DNA of 64,000 nt from Eubacteriales bacterium (GCA_030536555.1 JAUNPU010000014.1:29484-93483); one strand, 5' to 3'; shown: positions 8,665 through 18,485, numbered from the stretch's first letter. Numbers and translations: made by a program. Notes: generated from the sequence alone by a model not told the origin.

Positions 8665-9321
8665 CTATCTCCGATACAGGCAGTCCCGCTTTCCGCACGC
8701 CTCGCAGCCCTGCAGCGTACAGTCCCGCGGCAGTCTGCTGGCACCGATCACCGCCGTCACCGACTTGGACGGCGTCATCAGCAGGCTGTCCGTCAGCATG
8801 ACGCCGATCCGCCTGTTCAGCTCCAGCGCCCCGAAGATTCCCCGCTGGCACTCCAGGGGAAAATCCCCGTATCCCGGACTGAACCGGGGTCGCAGATACC
8901 AGCCCTGCTGCCGGTACTGCTCCTTCAAAGCTCCATTCTGCTCATCACAGCAGGTCTCCAGCATGGAGACCGCCGCCGCCTGCATGACCACCGCCTTGCT
9001 GACCTGAAGCCTGCCGTAGCGCTGCAGCAGCATGTCCACCCTGCTTCCCAGCGTGGCGGCAAACAGCAGCACCCGCTCACAGTCCTTTAAGTTCCGCTCC
9101 AGACTGCGGCTTTTCGTCGTGAAGCAGGTCAGGTCGATCTCATGATCCCGGATACGAAGCGGATACTCCCGACAGATAATCCGCGGCACAGCCGTCTGCT
9201 CCAGCTCCCGCTTGCACGTTTCAATCAGCTGCTCCACATTTTCCGGAATCTCCTGCCCGTGATGCCCCAGATACCGCAGCAGTTCCCGGTCGTTCCAGTT
9301 CCAACTTGTCCCTTTGTCCAT
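8665..9321 (-). CDS. Methionine synthase activation-domain protein (stand-alone)
   Basis: A 218-aa protein matching the S-adenosylmethionine-binding reactivation domain found at the C-terminus of long MetH. It carries RPRFSPGYGDFPLECQ followed by GVMLTDSLLMTPSKSVTAVIG, the counterpart of the RPAPGYP...KLTESFAMWPGASVSG region in E. coli MetH. It should reductively remethylate cob(II)alamin in the truncated MetH encoded next. The C-terminus has a cysteine cluster (CTLQGCEACGKRDCLYRR) that the fused version lacks. ATG 9321 lies 10 bp after the metF stop; the ribosome site is weak and the upstream extension would run into metF, so the start is moderately certain. Confidence 0.88.
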   Translation of the reverse strand: MDKGTSWNWNDRELLRYLGHHGQEIPENVEQLIETCKRELEQTAVPRIICREYPLRIRDHEIDLTCFTTKSRSLERNLKDCERVLLFAATLGSRVDMLLQRYGRLQVSKAVVMQAAAVSMLETCCDEQNGALKEQYRQQGWYLRPRFSPGYGDFPLECQRGIFGALELNRRIGVMLTDSLLMTPSKSVTAVIGASRLPRDCTLQGCEACGKRDCLYRR

Positions 9322-9331
9322 GGCAGACTGC

Positions 9332-10189
9332 TCAATCCACGATTTCCGACAGGCTCGCCTTGATCTGCGCAGCCACATCCGGCTTGTTCATGGAATATAC
9401 ATGGATTCCGTTCACATGGTTGGCAATCAGGTCGATGATCTGCTCTGTGGCATAGGCGATTCCCGCCTGCTTCATAGCCGCCGGATTGTCCCCGAACCGG
9501 TCCACGATCGCCTTGAACCGCGCCGGCAGATAGGTTCCGGACATGGAGCAGATTCGCTTGATCTGTGCCACATTGGTCACCGGCATGATTCCGGCGATCA
9601 CCGGCACCGTGATGCCCTGCTCCCGAATCCGGTACAGGTAATTGTAGAGGATGTTATTGTCAAAGAACATCTGGGTCGTCACAAAGTCACAGCCTGCTTC
9701 CACCTTCTCCTTCAGATGATAAATGTCCGCGGTCTTGTTGACTGACTCCACATGACCTTCCGGATAGCAGGCCGCACCGATGCAGAAATCACCACTTTTC
9801 TTGATCTCTGCAATCAGCTCAGAGGCATAGTGATAATCCTTCTCCACCTTGCCGTCCTTCGGAATATCTCCCCTGAGTGCCAGCACATTTTCAATATTTC
9901 TCGCCTTCAGCTCCTCCAGCACCGACTGCACCTTCTGATGGGTGGAGGACACACAGGTCAGGTGGGCAAGCGGTGTCACCCCCTGCGCCTGCAGGGATGA
10001 GGCAATGTCCACCGTATACTGGCTGGTGCCGCCGCCAGCCCCGTAGGTGACACTCATAAATGCCGGCTTCAGCTTCGCAATCTCCAGTGCCGCATGCTCC
10101 ACGGATTCGTATTTGTCCTCTGTCTTCGGCGGGAACACCTCAAAGGAAAGTGTCGGTCTGCCCGCTGCCAGTATCTCTCTGATCTTCAT
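9332..10189 (-). CDS. metF: Methylenetetrahydrofolate reductase
   Basis: Reduces methylene-THF to methyl-THF, the methyl donor for the neighbouring methionine synthase. The 285-aa TIM-barrel flavoprotein has the family signatures LSFEVFPPKTEDK near the start, MSVTYGAGGG near residue 46, HLTCV, ALRGDIP and the FFDNNILYNY segment. Length is normal for the bacterial form. It is the first gene of the metF - activation protein - metH run, all on the minus strand. No SAM riboswitch or T-box was recognised in the 222-bp region upstream. Confidence 0.96.
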   Translation of the reverse strand: MKIREILAAGRPTLSFEVFPPKTEDKYESVEHAALEIAKLKPAFMSVTYGAGGGTSQYTVDIASSLQAQGVTPLAHLTCVSSTHQKVQSVLEELKARNIENVLALRGDIPKDGKVEKDYHYASELIAEIKKSGDFCIGAACYPEGHVESVNKTADIYHLKEKVEAGCDFVTTQMFFDNNILYNYLYRIREQGITVPVIAGIMPVTNVAQIKRICSMSGTYLPARFKAIVDRFGDNPAAMKQAGIAYATEQIIDLIANHVNGIHVYSMNKPDVAAQIKASLSEIVD

Positions 10190-10328
10190 ATGCTGTTCTC
10201 CTCTTCTGTCGTTCCTGACAGTATATCACAGTTTCCGGCATTTTTCCACGTCCGCATTTGTTATTTTTTTAACATTTTTCTTGGAATTTCCTGTTTTTGG
10301 GTTCCCATTTTCCGAAACATGTGCTAAG

Positions 10329-10373
10329 ATAGGTGGCAACTGCTTTGACCTGGGAAGTCAAATGTGTGCCTAT
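10329..10373 (+). repeat. Inverted repeat in the leader of the EIIC-like gene
   Basis: A long imperfect inverted repeat about 40 bp before the EIIC-like start. The inner arms TTTGAC/GTCAAA flank a 7-nt loop; outer arms ATAGG/CCTAT and GCA/TGC continue the pairing with bulges. A possible promoter (TTCCCA, 17 bp, TAAGAT ending at 10330) touches its left edge. It may be an operator or a leader RNA hairpin. There is no T-run, so it is not a terminator. Confidence 0.45.
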
Positions 10374-10411
10374 ATGTCCCAAACAATACCATTACATAAG
10401 GAGTATTTATT

Positions 10412-11434
10412 ATGGAACAGACAGGCGTCAAAGGATTTTTAAAACGGAAAAACGTCAACATCACTGTCAAAACGTATCTGATCGATGCACTGGGAGCCAT
10501 GGCTTTCGGTTTATTTGCATCCCTGCTGATCGGTACCATCTTCGGAACTCTGGGAGACAAAACTCAAATCACCCTGTTCAACACCATAGCGGATTATTGT
10601 AAGTCAGCCACCGGCGCTGCCCTGGGCGTATCCATCGCCTATGCACTGCACGCACCACAGCTGGTTCTGTTCTCCGCTGCCACCGTCGGTATCGCCGGCA
10701 ATGCACTGGGCGGACCCGTCGGCGCGCTGGTCGCTACCATCGTGGCAACCGAGCTTGGTAAGATCGTCTCCAAGGAGACCCGGGTGGACATTCTGGTAAC
10801 TCCGGGCGTCACCATCATCGCTGGTGTGCTGATTGCTCAGTTCGTGGGACCTGGCGTAGCTGCATTCATGACCGCATTCGGCAACGTGGTCAAGACCACC
10901 ACCGAGATGCAGCCGTTCTTCATGGGTATGCTGGTGTCCGCTCTGATCGGTATCGCCCTGACCCTGCCGATCAGCAGCGCTGCCATCTGCATCATGCTGA
11001 GTCTGGACGGTCTGGCTGGCGGAGCTGCTACCGCAGGCTGCTGCGCACAGATGATCGGCTTCGCAGTTCTCTCCTTCCGCGAGAACGGTGTGGGCGGTCT
11101 CCTGGCTCAGGGTCTCGGCACCTCCATGCTGCAGATGGGCAACATCGTCAAGAACCCGCGCACCTGGATTGCACCGACTCTTGCATCCATGGTCACCGGC
11201 CCCATCGCCACCTGCATCTTCCGCATGGAGAACATCCCCGCCGGCGCCGGCATGGGTACCTGCGGTCTGGTAGGCCCCATCGGTGTCTACACCGCCATGG
11301 GCGGCGGCGCACAGATGTGGCTCGGCATCCTGCTGGTATGCTTCGTCCTTCCGGCTGTGCTGACCCTGATTTTCGGTGAGATCTTAAGAAAGATCGGCTG
11401 GATCAAGTACGGGGATCTGAAGCTGGATCTGTAG
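10412..11434 (+). CDS. PTS EIIC-like membrane protein (EIIC_2 family), no partner subunits
   Basis: A 340-aa, highly hydrophobic protein with about 9-10 membrane segments and repeated Gly-rich motifs (GNALGGPVGALVATIVATELGKIVSKETRVDI, ENIPAGAGMGTCGLVGPIG). These match the stand-alone EIIC_2-type PTS transporter family. Substrate is unknown. No EIIA or EIIB is near, and the gene is the only plus-strand gene in the first 38 kb, so it stands as its own unit between two minus-strand operons. It has an AAGGAG ribosome site eight bases before the ATG and is followed by a strong terminator. Confidence 0.75.
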   Translation: MEQTGVKGFLKRKNVNITVKTYLIDALGAMAFGLFASLLIGTIFGTLGDKTQITLFNTIADYCKSATGAALGVSIAYALHAPQLVLFSAATVGIAGNALGGPVGALVATIVATELGKIVSKETRVDILVTPGVTIIAGVLIAQFVGPGVAAFMTAFGNVVKTTTEMQPFFMGMLVSALIGIALTLPISSAAICIMLSLDGLAGGAATAGCCAQMIGFAVLSFRENGVGGLLAQGLGTSMLQMGNIVKNPRTWIAPTLASMVTGPIATCIFRMENIPAGAGMGTCGLVGPIGVYTAMGGGAQMWLGILLVCFVLPAVLTLIFGEILRKIGWIKYGDLKLDL

Positions 11435-11475
11435 TTGAGTTTGTAGTTGAATCTGTAGTTGATGTACGGCATCAG

Positions 11476-11525
11476 AAAGAGCATGAATTTCAATCTCCGG
11501 GGACTGAAATTCATGCTCTTTTTTT
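11476..11525 (+). terminator. Rho-independent terminator after the EIIC-like gene
   Basis: A perfect 17-bp stem (arms 11476-11492 and 11505-11521, AAAGAGCATG...CATGCTCTTT) with a 12-nt loop and a run of T. It separates this gene from the convergent ctpA operon. Just before it the 9-mer TGTAGTTGA occurs three times in about 30 bp. Confidence 0.92.
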
Positions 11526-11577
11526 CGTGAGAATATTCCAATTTTATCTGTTGCCGGCTTTCACAATCGCCCTGCTC

Positions 11578-12930
11578 TTACTGCTCTCCCAGCACCTCAA
11601 TCGCCTTCTGCAGCTGATTATCCTTCTCCGCCGGAATGTCGTACTGACCTTTCAGCTCCTCATCCAGCTCCAGCTCGATCTCCACATCCGGGTCCAGGCC
11701 CTTCTTGTGCAGGTCAAATCCGCTTGGCGTATAGTAATGAGAGGTGGTCAGCTTCACACCGGAACCGTCGCCCAATGGCAGCACACTCTGCACGATGCCC
11801 TTGCCGAAGGAAGTGGTTCCCACCAGCTGTGCCCTGTCATAGTCCTGAAGCGCCCCGGCAAATACCTCTGCCGCGCTGGCAGACTGCCCGTTGATCAGCA
11901 CCACGATTGGCATCGCAAGCTCATGTCCGTCCTCCTGCGGATACCGCGGATCATCGCCTCTGCCGTCATTGGCCTCATACCGGATCTTGCCGTCCTTCGA
12001 ATAGTACCGCACGCCTTTGCCGTACTTGTCGGAGGTGGAAATGATGGTTCCATCCCACTGATCGTCCGGCAGGATATAGGCTGCCATCTGCACACAGGCG
12101 TCCAGCACACCGCCCGGATTGTCCCGCAGGTCGATGATCAGTTCCTTCATGCCCTGGGCTTCTAAGTCCTCCACCATCTGTTCAAACTGGTCTCCGGTCA
12201 CGATCTCGAACTGGGTCACCAGAATATAGCCGGTGTCCTCGTCCAGCATCCGGCCCTCCACGGTAGTGGTCTCCACCATGCGCCGCTGAATATGGAGGCT
12301 GACCTCCTCGCCGTCCCGGTACACGGTGATGTCCACAAAGGTTCCTTCCTCGCCGCGGATATCCTCCTTGACCAGCACATCCAGATCCTTGGTGGATGCC
12401 TCGATATCACCGACCTTATAGAAGATGTCGCCCTTCTTCATGCCGGCTTCCTCTGCCGGAGAGCCCTTGAATACCCGCAGCGCCGTAATGGTGCCGGTCT
12501 GCATGTTCTGGCTCACCAGCACGCCGATGCCGCAGTAGACGCCTTCCGTCTCCTCCATCAGGGACTGATATTCCTCCGGGGTGTAGTAGACCGTGTAAGG
12601 ATCGTCCAGCCCCATCATCATTCCCTTGTAGATGCCGCTTTCCACCTTGTCCATGTCCTCGTCAAACAGATAATACTGATTGACGATCTCCTGCAGGGTC
12701 TCCAGCTTATCCTCAATGGCATCCATATCCAGATTCTGGCGGACCGGCGCCGCCTGACCGGAGCTCTCCACGGTCTGCATCTGGTCCTGCTGCTTATCGA
12801 TCACCGTCATGCCGATCAGGGATATGCCCGTGGCCACACCTACAATAATCAGTCCCGCGAAGGCTGTCACCAGCGCCCCCACCAGAACCCCTTTCCAAAA
12901 TTTTGTCCTGCTCTTATAATCTTTCTCCAA
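11578..12930 (-). CDS. C-terminal processing peptidase, S41 family (CtpA)
   Basis: A membrane-anchored serine protease that trims cell-envelope proteins. The 450-aa protein has one N-terminal transmembrane helix (about 16-41), a PDZ domain (about 125-205, GIGVLVSQN...GSPAEEAGMKKGD) and the S41 core with INGQSASAAEVFAGAL (catalytic Ser) and GTTSFGKG (catalytic Lys). The start is TTG 12930 with GGAG six bases upstream. It is the last gene of the ftsE-ftsX-hydrolase run; Ctp proteases commonly adjust the FtsEX-controlled hydrolase system, so a joint role in cell-wall cleavage is likely but inferred. Confidence 0.95.
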   Translation of the reverse strand: MEKDYKSRTKFWKGVLVGALVTAFAGLIIVGVATGISLIGMTVIDKQQDQMQTVESSGQAAPVRQNLDMDAIEDKLETLQEIVNQYYLFDEDMDKVESGIYKGMMMGLDDPYTVYYTPEEYQSLMEETEGVYCGIGVLVSQNMQTGTITALRVFKGSPAEEAGMKKGDIFYKVGDIEASTKDLDVLVKEDIRGEEGTFVDITVYRDGEEVSLHIQRRMVETTTVEGRMLDEDTGYILVTQFEIVTGDQFEQMVEDLEAQGMKELIIDLRDNPGGVLDACVQMAAYILPDDQWDGTIISTSDKYGKGVRYYSKDGKIRYEANDGRGDDPRYPQEDGHELAMPIVVLINGQSASAAEVFAGALQDYDRAQLVGTTSFGKGIVQSVLPLGDGSGVKLTTSHYYTPSGFDLHKKGLDPDVEIELELDEELKGQYDIPAEKDNQLQKAIEVLGEQ

Positions 12931-12961
12931 AGCTGTCTCCTATTCTGTCCCTTTAATCCTT

Positions 12962-14188
12962 CTACGGACTCACATACTTCTGCGGATTCACATAGCTGCC
13001 CCCGGCACGAATGCCAAAATGCAGGTGCGGTCCCGTGGAATATCCGGTAGACCCAACCTTTGCGATGGTCTGCCCCTTGCTGACCTGCTGCCCTTCCGAT
13101 ACCAGCAGCTTGGAACAGTGCATATACACCGTATAGACACCGCCGCCGTGATTGATCATCACATAATTGCCAGCCGAATAGCTGTATGTAGAGATCACCA
13201 CAGTGCCGGACGCCGCCGCCACGATGGACGAACCGCTGGATGCGCCGATATCAATGCCCTGATGGTTGGATGATGCGCCCTTGGTCGGCGAGGTTCTTCC
13301 TCCGAAAGCGGAGGTGATCCGCCCGCTGGACGGACAGGGCCATGTAAAGCTAATATTCCCAAGACTGGTTACTTTATACTGCTTTCCGGCAGCCTCAGCC
13401 GCCTTTTTCGCCGCCTCTTCCTTGCGCTTAATCTCCGCCTCCAGCTGCTTTACCTTGTTCTCCTGAGCCTGAATATCCTTCTCGTAGGCACTGATCTGCC
13501 CCTCTGCCACATTGATCTGGCTCTGGAAGTTCTTAAGCTCCTGGTTCTTCTTCGCAAGCAGTGTCTCCACCGACTGCTGCTTCGCCTTCGTCTCATCCTG
13601 GAGCTGCAAAAGCTCCTGATGCTCCGTGTTCAGCCGCGTCTCCCGGTCTGCTATGGCTTCCTTGGTCGCCACATACTCATCCAGCTTCCTGCGGTCATAC
13701 TCCGATATCTGCTGAATGTACTCCGCCCGATTGAGCATCTGCATCAGGTCCTCCGACTGCAGCAGCATGTCCACAAAGGACGTATCACCCTGCTCATACA
13801 TATACTTGATCCGCAGCTTCATGGACTCGTACTGATCCGTCTCCACCTGCTTCGCCGTCTCCAGCTCCGCCTGTGTGGCAGCAATATCCGCTTCCTTCGC
13901 CGTGATCTTCTCCCCCAGCGCCTCTAAGTCGTCATTGACTCTGGAAAGCTCTCCGTCCAGCTTCTTCACATAAGCCGCCGCATCGCTTTTCAGACTCTCC
14001 AGACCCTTAAGCGCCTCCTCTACCTTCTTCTTCTCCTGCTCTAAGCTTCCCGCCTTCTTCTTCGCTGCCTCCACATCCTGCTTCGTCGCGTAGACCGGCT
14101 GTGCCGCAGTCACACAGAGCAGCAGACCGGACAGCGCCGCACACATCACACGCCGCAGGCGGTGCTTCTTCTCTCTCTTATCTCTCAT
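12962..14188 (-). CDS. EnvC-like murein hydrolase, coiled coil plus M23 peptidase
   Basis: A secreted 408-aa protein: signal peptide (about 10-34, ending near PVYA), a long coiled coil (about 35-255, split like the FtsX-docking coil of EnvC/PcsB) and a C-terminal LytM/M23 domain. Zinc ligands are visible in HQGIDIG, the MINHGGG region and HLHFGIR. Directly downstream of ftsX (10 bp), it is the expected target switched on by FtsEX during division or elongation. The metal-binding His/Asp set looks complete, so it may be an active endopeptidase rather than only an activator. Confidence 0.93.
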   Translation of the reverse strand: MRDKREKKHRLRRVMCAALSGLLLCVTAAQPVYATKQDVEAAKKKAGSLEQEKKKVEEALKGLESLKSDAAAYVKKLDGELSRVNDDLEALGEKITAKEADIAATQAELETAKQVETDQYESMKLRIKYMYEQGDTSFVDMLLQSEDLMQMLNRAEYIQQISEYDRRKLDEYVATKEAIADRETRLNTEHQELLQLQDETKAKQQSVETLLAKKNQELKNFQSQINVAEGQISAYEKDIQAQENKVKQLEAEIKRKEEAAKKAAEAAGKQYKVTSLGNISFTWPCPSSGRITSAFGGRTSPTKGASSNHQGIDIGASSGSSIVAAASGTVVISTYSYSAGNYVMINHGGGVYTVYMHCSKLLVSEGQQVSKGQTIAKVGSTGYSTGPHLHFGIRAGGSYVNPQKYVSP

Positions 14189-14198
14189 CCCACGCCAC

Positions 14199-15103
14199 CT
14201 ACACTCTCAGATACTTGCGGATGGTGAAGAAGCTTCCGAAGAAGCCGATTCCCACGCCAAGCAGCAGCGCCACCCCGATCATCTCCGGGTACAGATCCCC
14301 GATCGGCATAAACTCCAGCACGCCGGACAGGATCCGGAACCGCTCCACTAAGTACACCACCGATCTGGTATAAAGGAAATACATGGCTGCCAGAGGAATC
14401 ACCGCTCCGAAGATGCCGATCACCACGCCTTCCACAATAAACGGCGCCCGGATCATAAAGTTGGTGGCGCCGATCAGCCGCATGATCTGACTCTCCTGCT
14501 TGCGAAATGCCGCCGCCACCGAGATCGTGTTGTTGATTAAAAACACCGATACTGCCAGCAGCACGCCGATGATCACCAGAGACAGCAGACCGATCACCTT
14601 GTTGAAGCTGGAGAATCCCGCCACCGCCGAGTTGGAATAGTTGACCCGGCGCACGCCTTCCAGCCCTTCTAAATACTCCACCAGTTCATCCTGCTGTGCA
14701 ATATCATTCAGATAGATCTCGTAGCTTGCCGAGCCGGACAGCGGGTTGTCATCGGCAAATCCCTCAGCCAGCGCCTCATTGCCTGCGAAGTATTCCTTCT
14801 TGAACTCCTCCCAGGCTTCCTGCGCGGAGGTATACACCATCTCCCGGACCTCACTGCGCCTGCCGATCTCCTCTCCCAGCGCCCGGATCTCCTCATCGCC
14901 CAAAGTCTCATCAAACAATACCGTGATTCCCACCGTAGACTCCACATGCTTCACCATGTACCGCACATTGGAAATCACAGAAAAAAACAAACAAAATAAA
15001 AAAATACACGCAGAAATCGTCGCCACCGATGCCAGTGAAAACCAGATATTTCTGCATATATTTTTCATGCCCTGCTTCAGGCAATAGAAACATGTGCTGA
15101 TTC

Positions 15104-15107
<4 letters not shown>
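14199..15107 (-). CDS. ftsX: Cell division ABC transporter permease FtsX
   Basis: A 302-aa, four-helix membrane protein with a large extracellular loop (about 45-165) between helices 1 and 2, the loop that contacts the peptidoglycan hydrolase. A short amphipathic start (FYCLKQGMKNICRNIWFSLAS) precedes helix 1. FtsX family traits include QESQIMRLIGATNFMIRAPFIVEG before helix 3. It overlaps the ftsE stop by 4 bp (ATGA), giving coupled translation with its ATPase, and the hydrolase gene follows immediately. Confidence 0.96.
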
Positions 15108-15784
<677 letters not shown>

Positions 15785-15814
15785 CCATATCCCCTGTGTC
15801 TCATGGTTACCTGA

Positions 15815-15841
15815 TAAAAAAGAGCCCGGAACACCGGACTC
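15815..15841 (-). terminator. Terminator between the CdaR-like gene and ftsE
   Basis: On the minus strand a GAG-CCGG/CCGG-CTC hairpin with one mismatch and a TGTT loop is followed by six T. A second GC-rich hairpin (CGGCTGCC/GGCAGCCG, about 15865-15883) stands just upstream. Confidence 0.8.
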
Positions 15842-15901
15842 CCGCCCCGGCGCACGGCTGCCGCGGCAGCCGTGTCCCGGAACATCAGGTGAGAACCTGC
15901 C

Positions 15902-16990
15902 TTAGTAGTCCAGGCTCTCCATGTATTTCATATACTTTACTACCATCAGCGCAATCTTAAAGGTGATCGCATCCTCAAATACCCGCAGGTCCAGACCGGT
16001 GCTCTTCTGCAGCTTGTCCAGACGGTACACCAGCGTGTTGCGGTGAATGTACAGCTGTCTGGAGGTCTCAGATACATTCAGGCTGTTCTCGAAGAACTTG
16101 TTGATGGTGGTCAGAGTCTCCTCGTCGAACTCATCCGGAGACTTGCCGTCGAAGATCTCCTTGATGAACATCCGGCACAGCGGCAGCGGCAGCTGATAGA
16201 TCAGACGACCGATACCAAGGTTGCTGTATGCCACCACGTTCTTGCCGCTGTAGAAGATCTTGCCTACATCCAGCGCCATCTTCGCTTCCTTATAGGAGCG
16301 GGACACCTCGCGGATATCGCCCACGATGGTACCGTAAGCCACATGCACCTTGGTCATCGCCTCGGTATTCAGCATGTCCAGAATCATGTTGGCGGTCTTC
16401 TCCAGATCCTCGTAGACCTCCGTCGGCTTCACTTCCTTCACCAGGATGATGTTCTTCTCATCCACCGCGGTGATGAAGTCCTTGGTCTTGGTGGCAAACA
16501 GGCTGCGGACGGTCTCCAGCGCATTGACATCCTTCTCGTGCTTGGTCTCGATCAGGAATACCACACGTCTCACATTGGTCTCAATGTGCAGCTTCTTGGC
16601 ACGGTTGTAGATGTCCACCAGAAGCAGGTTGTCCAGCAGCAGGTTCTTGATAAAGTTGTCCTTGTCAAAGCGCTCCTTGTAAGCCACCAGCAGATTCTGA
16701 ATCTGGAATGCTGCCAGCTTGCCTACCATATACACGTCATCACTGCCGCCCTTGGCAAGCAGGATATACTCCAACTGATGCTCGTCGAATACCTTGAAGA
16801 ACTGGTATCCCTGGATCACCTGGCTGTCCGCCGGCGAATCCACAAATGACAGGATGGAGCTTTCATATTCCTCTGCATCCGGAAATGTGGATGCCAGGAC
16901 CTTGCCCTCCGTGTCACAGATGCAGAGATCAACTCTGGTAATGCCCTTTAAGCCTTCGATGGTCGTTTGAAGAATCTGATTTGAAATCAT
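15902..16990 (-). CDS. CdaR/PucR-type transcriptional regulator
   Basis: A 362-aa protein with an N-terminal sensory region beginning ISNQILQTTIEGLKGITRVDLCI and a C-terminal PucR-type helix-turn-helix (about 305-355: SLNVSETSRQLYIHRNTLVYRLDKL). Such proteins are sugar-diacid or nutrient regulators. Start ATG 16990 has GGAG seven bases upstream; an in-frame GTG two codons earlier is too close to it. It lies downstream of the MsmX/UgpC ATPase gene with a strong terminator between, so co-transcription would need read-through. The effector is unknown. Confidence 0.82.
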   Translation of the reverse strand: MISNQILQTTIEGLKGITRVDLCICDTEGKVLASTFPDAEEYESSILSFVDSPADSQVIQGYQFFKVFDEHQLEYILLAKGGSDDVYMVGKLAAFQIQNLLVAYKERFDKDNFIKNLLLDNLLLVDIYNRAKKLHIETNVRRVVFLIETKHEKDVNALETVRSLFATKTKDFITAVDEKNIILVKEVKPTEVYEDLEKTANMILDMLNTEAMTKVHVAYGTIVGDIREVSRSYKEAKMALDVGKIFYSGKNVVAYSNLGIGRLIYQLPLPLCRMFIKEIFDGKSPDEFDEETLTTINKFFENSLNVSETSRQLYIHRNTLVYRLDKLQKSTGLDLRVFEDAITFKIALMVVKYMKYMESLDY

Positions 16991-17073
16991 ACGCACGCTC
17001 CTTATTAAAATATCTCAAATTTATCTAATTGTATAAATTCTTTACCTCTATTCTACTATTTTATAGCAAACGC

Positions 17074-17117
17074 ATAAAAAAAGCAAGCGAGTATGCACTC
17101 GCCTGCTTCTTTTTTTC
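17074..17117. terminator. Bidirectional-looking terminator after ugpC
   Basis: A 12-bp stem AAGCAaGCGAGT/ACTCGCcTGCTT with a 4-nt loop (17081-17108) flanked by A7 on the left and T7 on the right. It ends the minus-strand ugpC transcript. Confidence 0.9.
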
Positions 17118-17127
17118 TCAATATGGA

Positions 17128-18240
17128 CTAGTTGGTAACAACTTTCTCGGTCTCTTTGTCGAATACGTGGATCTTGGTCAGGTCCAGAGCCAGCTTCACG
17201 GTATCGCCCGGTCTTGCAGTGGTGCGCGGATTTACACGTGCGGTGCAGTTAGCTTCGTTTACATCGAAGTACAGATATACTTCAGCACCCAGCAGCTCGT
17301 ATACACGGATGGTAGCCTCGATTACGCTCTTCGGAGATGCAGCCAGGAAAGCGTCCTCGTCATGCAGATCCTCCGGACGGATACCCAGGGTAACAACCTT
17401 GCCTACATAGCCGCCAGCTTCCAGAGCTTTGCCTTTCTCAGCCGGCAGAGCGATGGTGTGACCATCGAAGGTCAGGGTAACGTCTGCGCCGTTCTTGCCA
17501 ACGGTAGCGTCGATTAAGTTCATCTGCGGAGCGCCGATGAATCCTGCAACGAACTTGTTGCACGGTCTGTCGTACAGGTTCTGCGGAGAGTCAACCTGCT
17601 GGATCACGCCATCCTTCATAACTACGATTCTGGTACCCAGGGTCATAGCCTCGGTCTGGTCATGAGTAACGTAGATGATGGTTGCCTGCAGTCTCTGATG
17701 CAGCTTGGAGATCTCGATACGCATCTGGCCTCTCAGCTTTGCATCCAGGTTGGACAGCGGCTCATCCATCAGGAATACTTTCGGGTTACGAACGATAGCA
17801 CGTCCCATAGCTACACGCTGTCTCTGACCACCGGACAGAGCCTTCGGTTTACGATCCAGTAAGTGGGACAGGTCAAGGATTCTTGCTGCCTCCTGAACCA
17901 GTTTATCGATCTCCTCCTTCGGAGTCTTTCTCAGCTTCAGACCGAATGCCATGTTATCATATACGGTCATATGCGGATACAGAGCGTAGTTCTGGAATAC
18001 CATTGCGATATCTCTGTCCTTCGGCTCTACGTCGTTCACCAGCTTGCCGTCGATGTACAGCTCACCGGAAGAAATATCTTCCAGACCAGCGATCATACGC
18101 AGGGTGGTGGACTTACCACATCCGGACGGTCCTACGAAAATGATGAACTCTCTGTCTGCGATCTCAAGGTTAAAATCTTTAACTGCTACGAATCCGTTCG
18201 GGTACGCTTTGGTTACATTCTTCAATGATAAACTAGCCAT
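17128..18240 (-). CDS. ugpC: Multi-sugar ABC transporter ATP-binding protein (MsmX/UgpC family)
   Basis: A 370-aa shared ATPase for carbohydrate ABC importers. It has Walker A GPSGCGKST (about 36), signature LSGGQRQRVAMGRA, Walker B VFLMDEPLSNLDAKLR and a C-terminal OB-type (TOBE) regulatory domain from about 240. Start ATG 18240 (MASLSLKNVTKAYPNG) has AGGAGG eleven bases upstream; an in-frame alternative at 18351 would add a low-complexity N-terminus not found in this family. No permease or binding protein is adjacent, as is usual for an ATPase that serves several importers elsewhere in the genome. Confidence 0.95.
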   Translation of the reverse strand: MASLSLKNVTKAYPNGFVAVKDFNLEIADREFIIFVGPSGCGKSTTLRMIAGLEDISSGELYIDGKLVNDVEPKDRDIAMVFQNYALYPHMTVYDNMAFGLKLRKTPKEEIDKLVQEAARILDLSHLLDRKPKALSGGQRQRVAMGRAIVRNPKVFLMDEPLSNLDAKLRGQMRIEISKLHQRLQATIIYVTHDQTEAMTLGTRIVVMKDGVIQQVDSPQNLYDRPCNKFVAGFIGAPQMNLIDATVGKNGADVTLTFDGHTIALPAEKGKALEAGGYVGKVVTLGIRPEDLHDEDAFLAASPKSVIEATIRVYELLGAEVYLYFDVNEANCTARVNPRTTARPGDTVKLALDLTKIHVFDKETEKVVTN

Positions 18241-18386
18241 AGTTTTCAAATCCTCCTGTATTAAGTGCTTGTTATTGTTTTGTTCCGGCGGTGCCTCCCC
18301 TTGCGCACCTGCCGTGTCCGCTTCAGGTTTTCCCGTCGCTTCCTTATGCACCTATCATACAATAGAACGAAAATTTCTTCCATATG

Positions 18387-18409
18387 GCAAATGCCCAAAT
18401 TCCATTTGC
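18387..18409. promoter_or_regulatory. Inverted repeat upstream of ugpC (possible operator)
   Basis: A perfect GCAAATG/CATTTGC inverted repeat with 9-bp spacing about 150 bp upstream of the ugpC start, inside an AT-rich 215-bp region. The size and symmetry suit a dimeric regulator. No binding protein can be named. Confidence 0.35.
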
Positions 18410-18457
18410 GTATTTTGGCTAATATGCTCATACAATTAAAAAAATGCTGAAAATTAC

Positions 18458-18485
18458 AAAAGCAGGCATTTGTAAGCCTGCTTTT
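18458..18485. terminator. Terminator at the end of the YitT gene
   Basis: AAAAGCAGGC/GCCTGCTTTT stem with an 8-nt loop, overlapping the YitT stop codon. It separates the YitT gene from the upstream region of ugpC. Confidence 0.85.

Noticed and set aside
10190..10411. SAM riboswitch or T-box upstream of metF
   Set aside because: No SAM-I core, T-box bulge or specifier stem could be seen in either strand.
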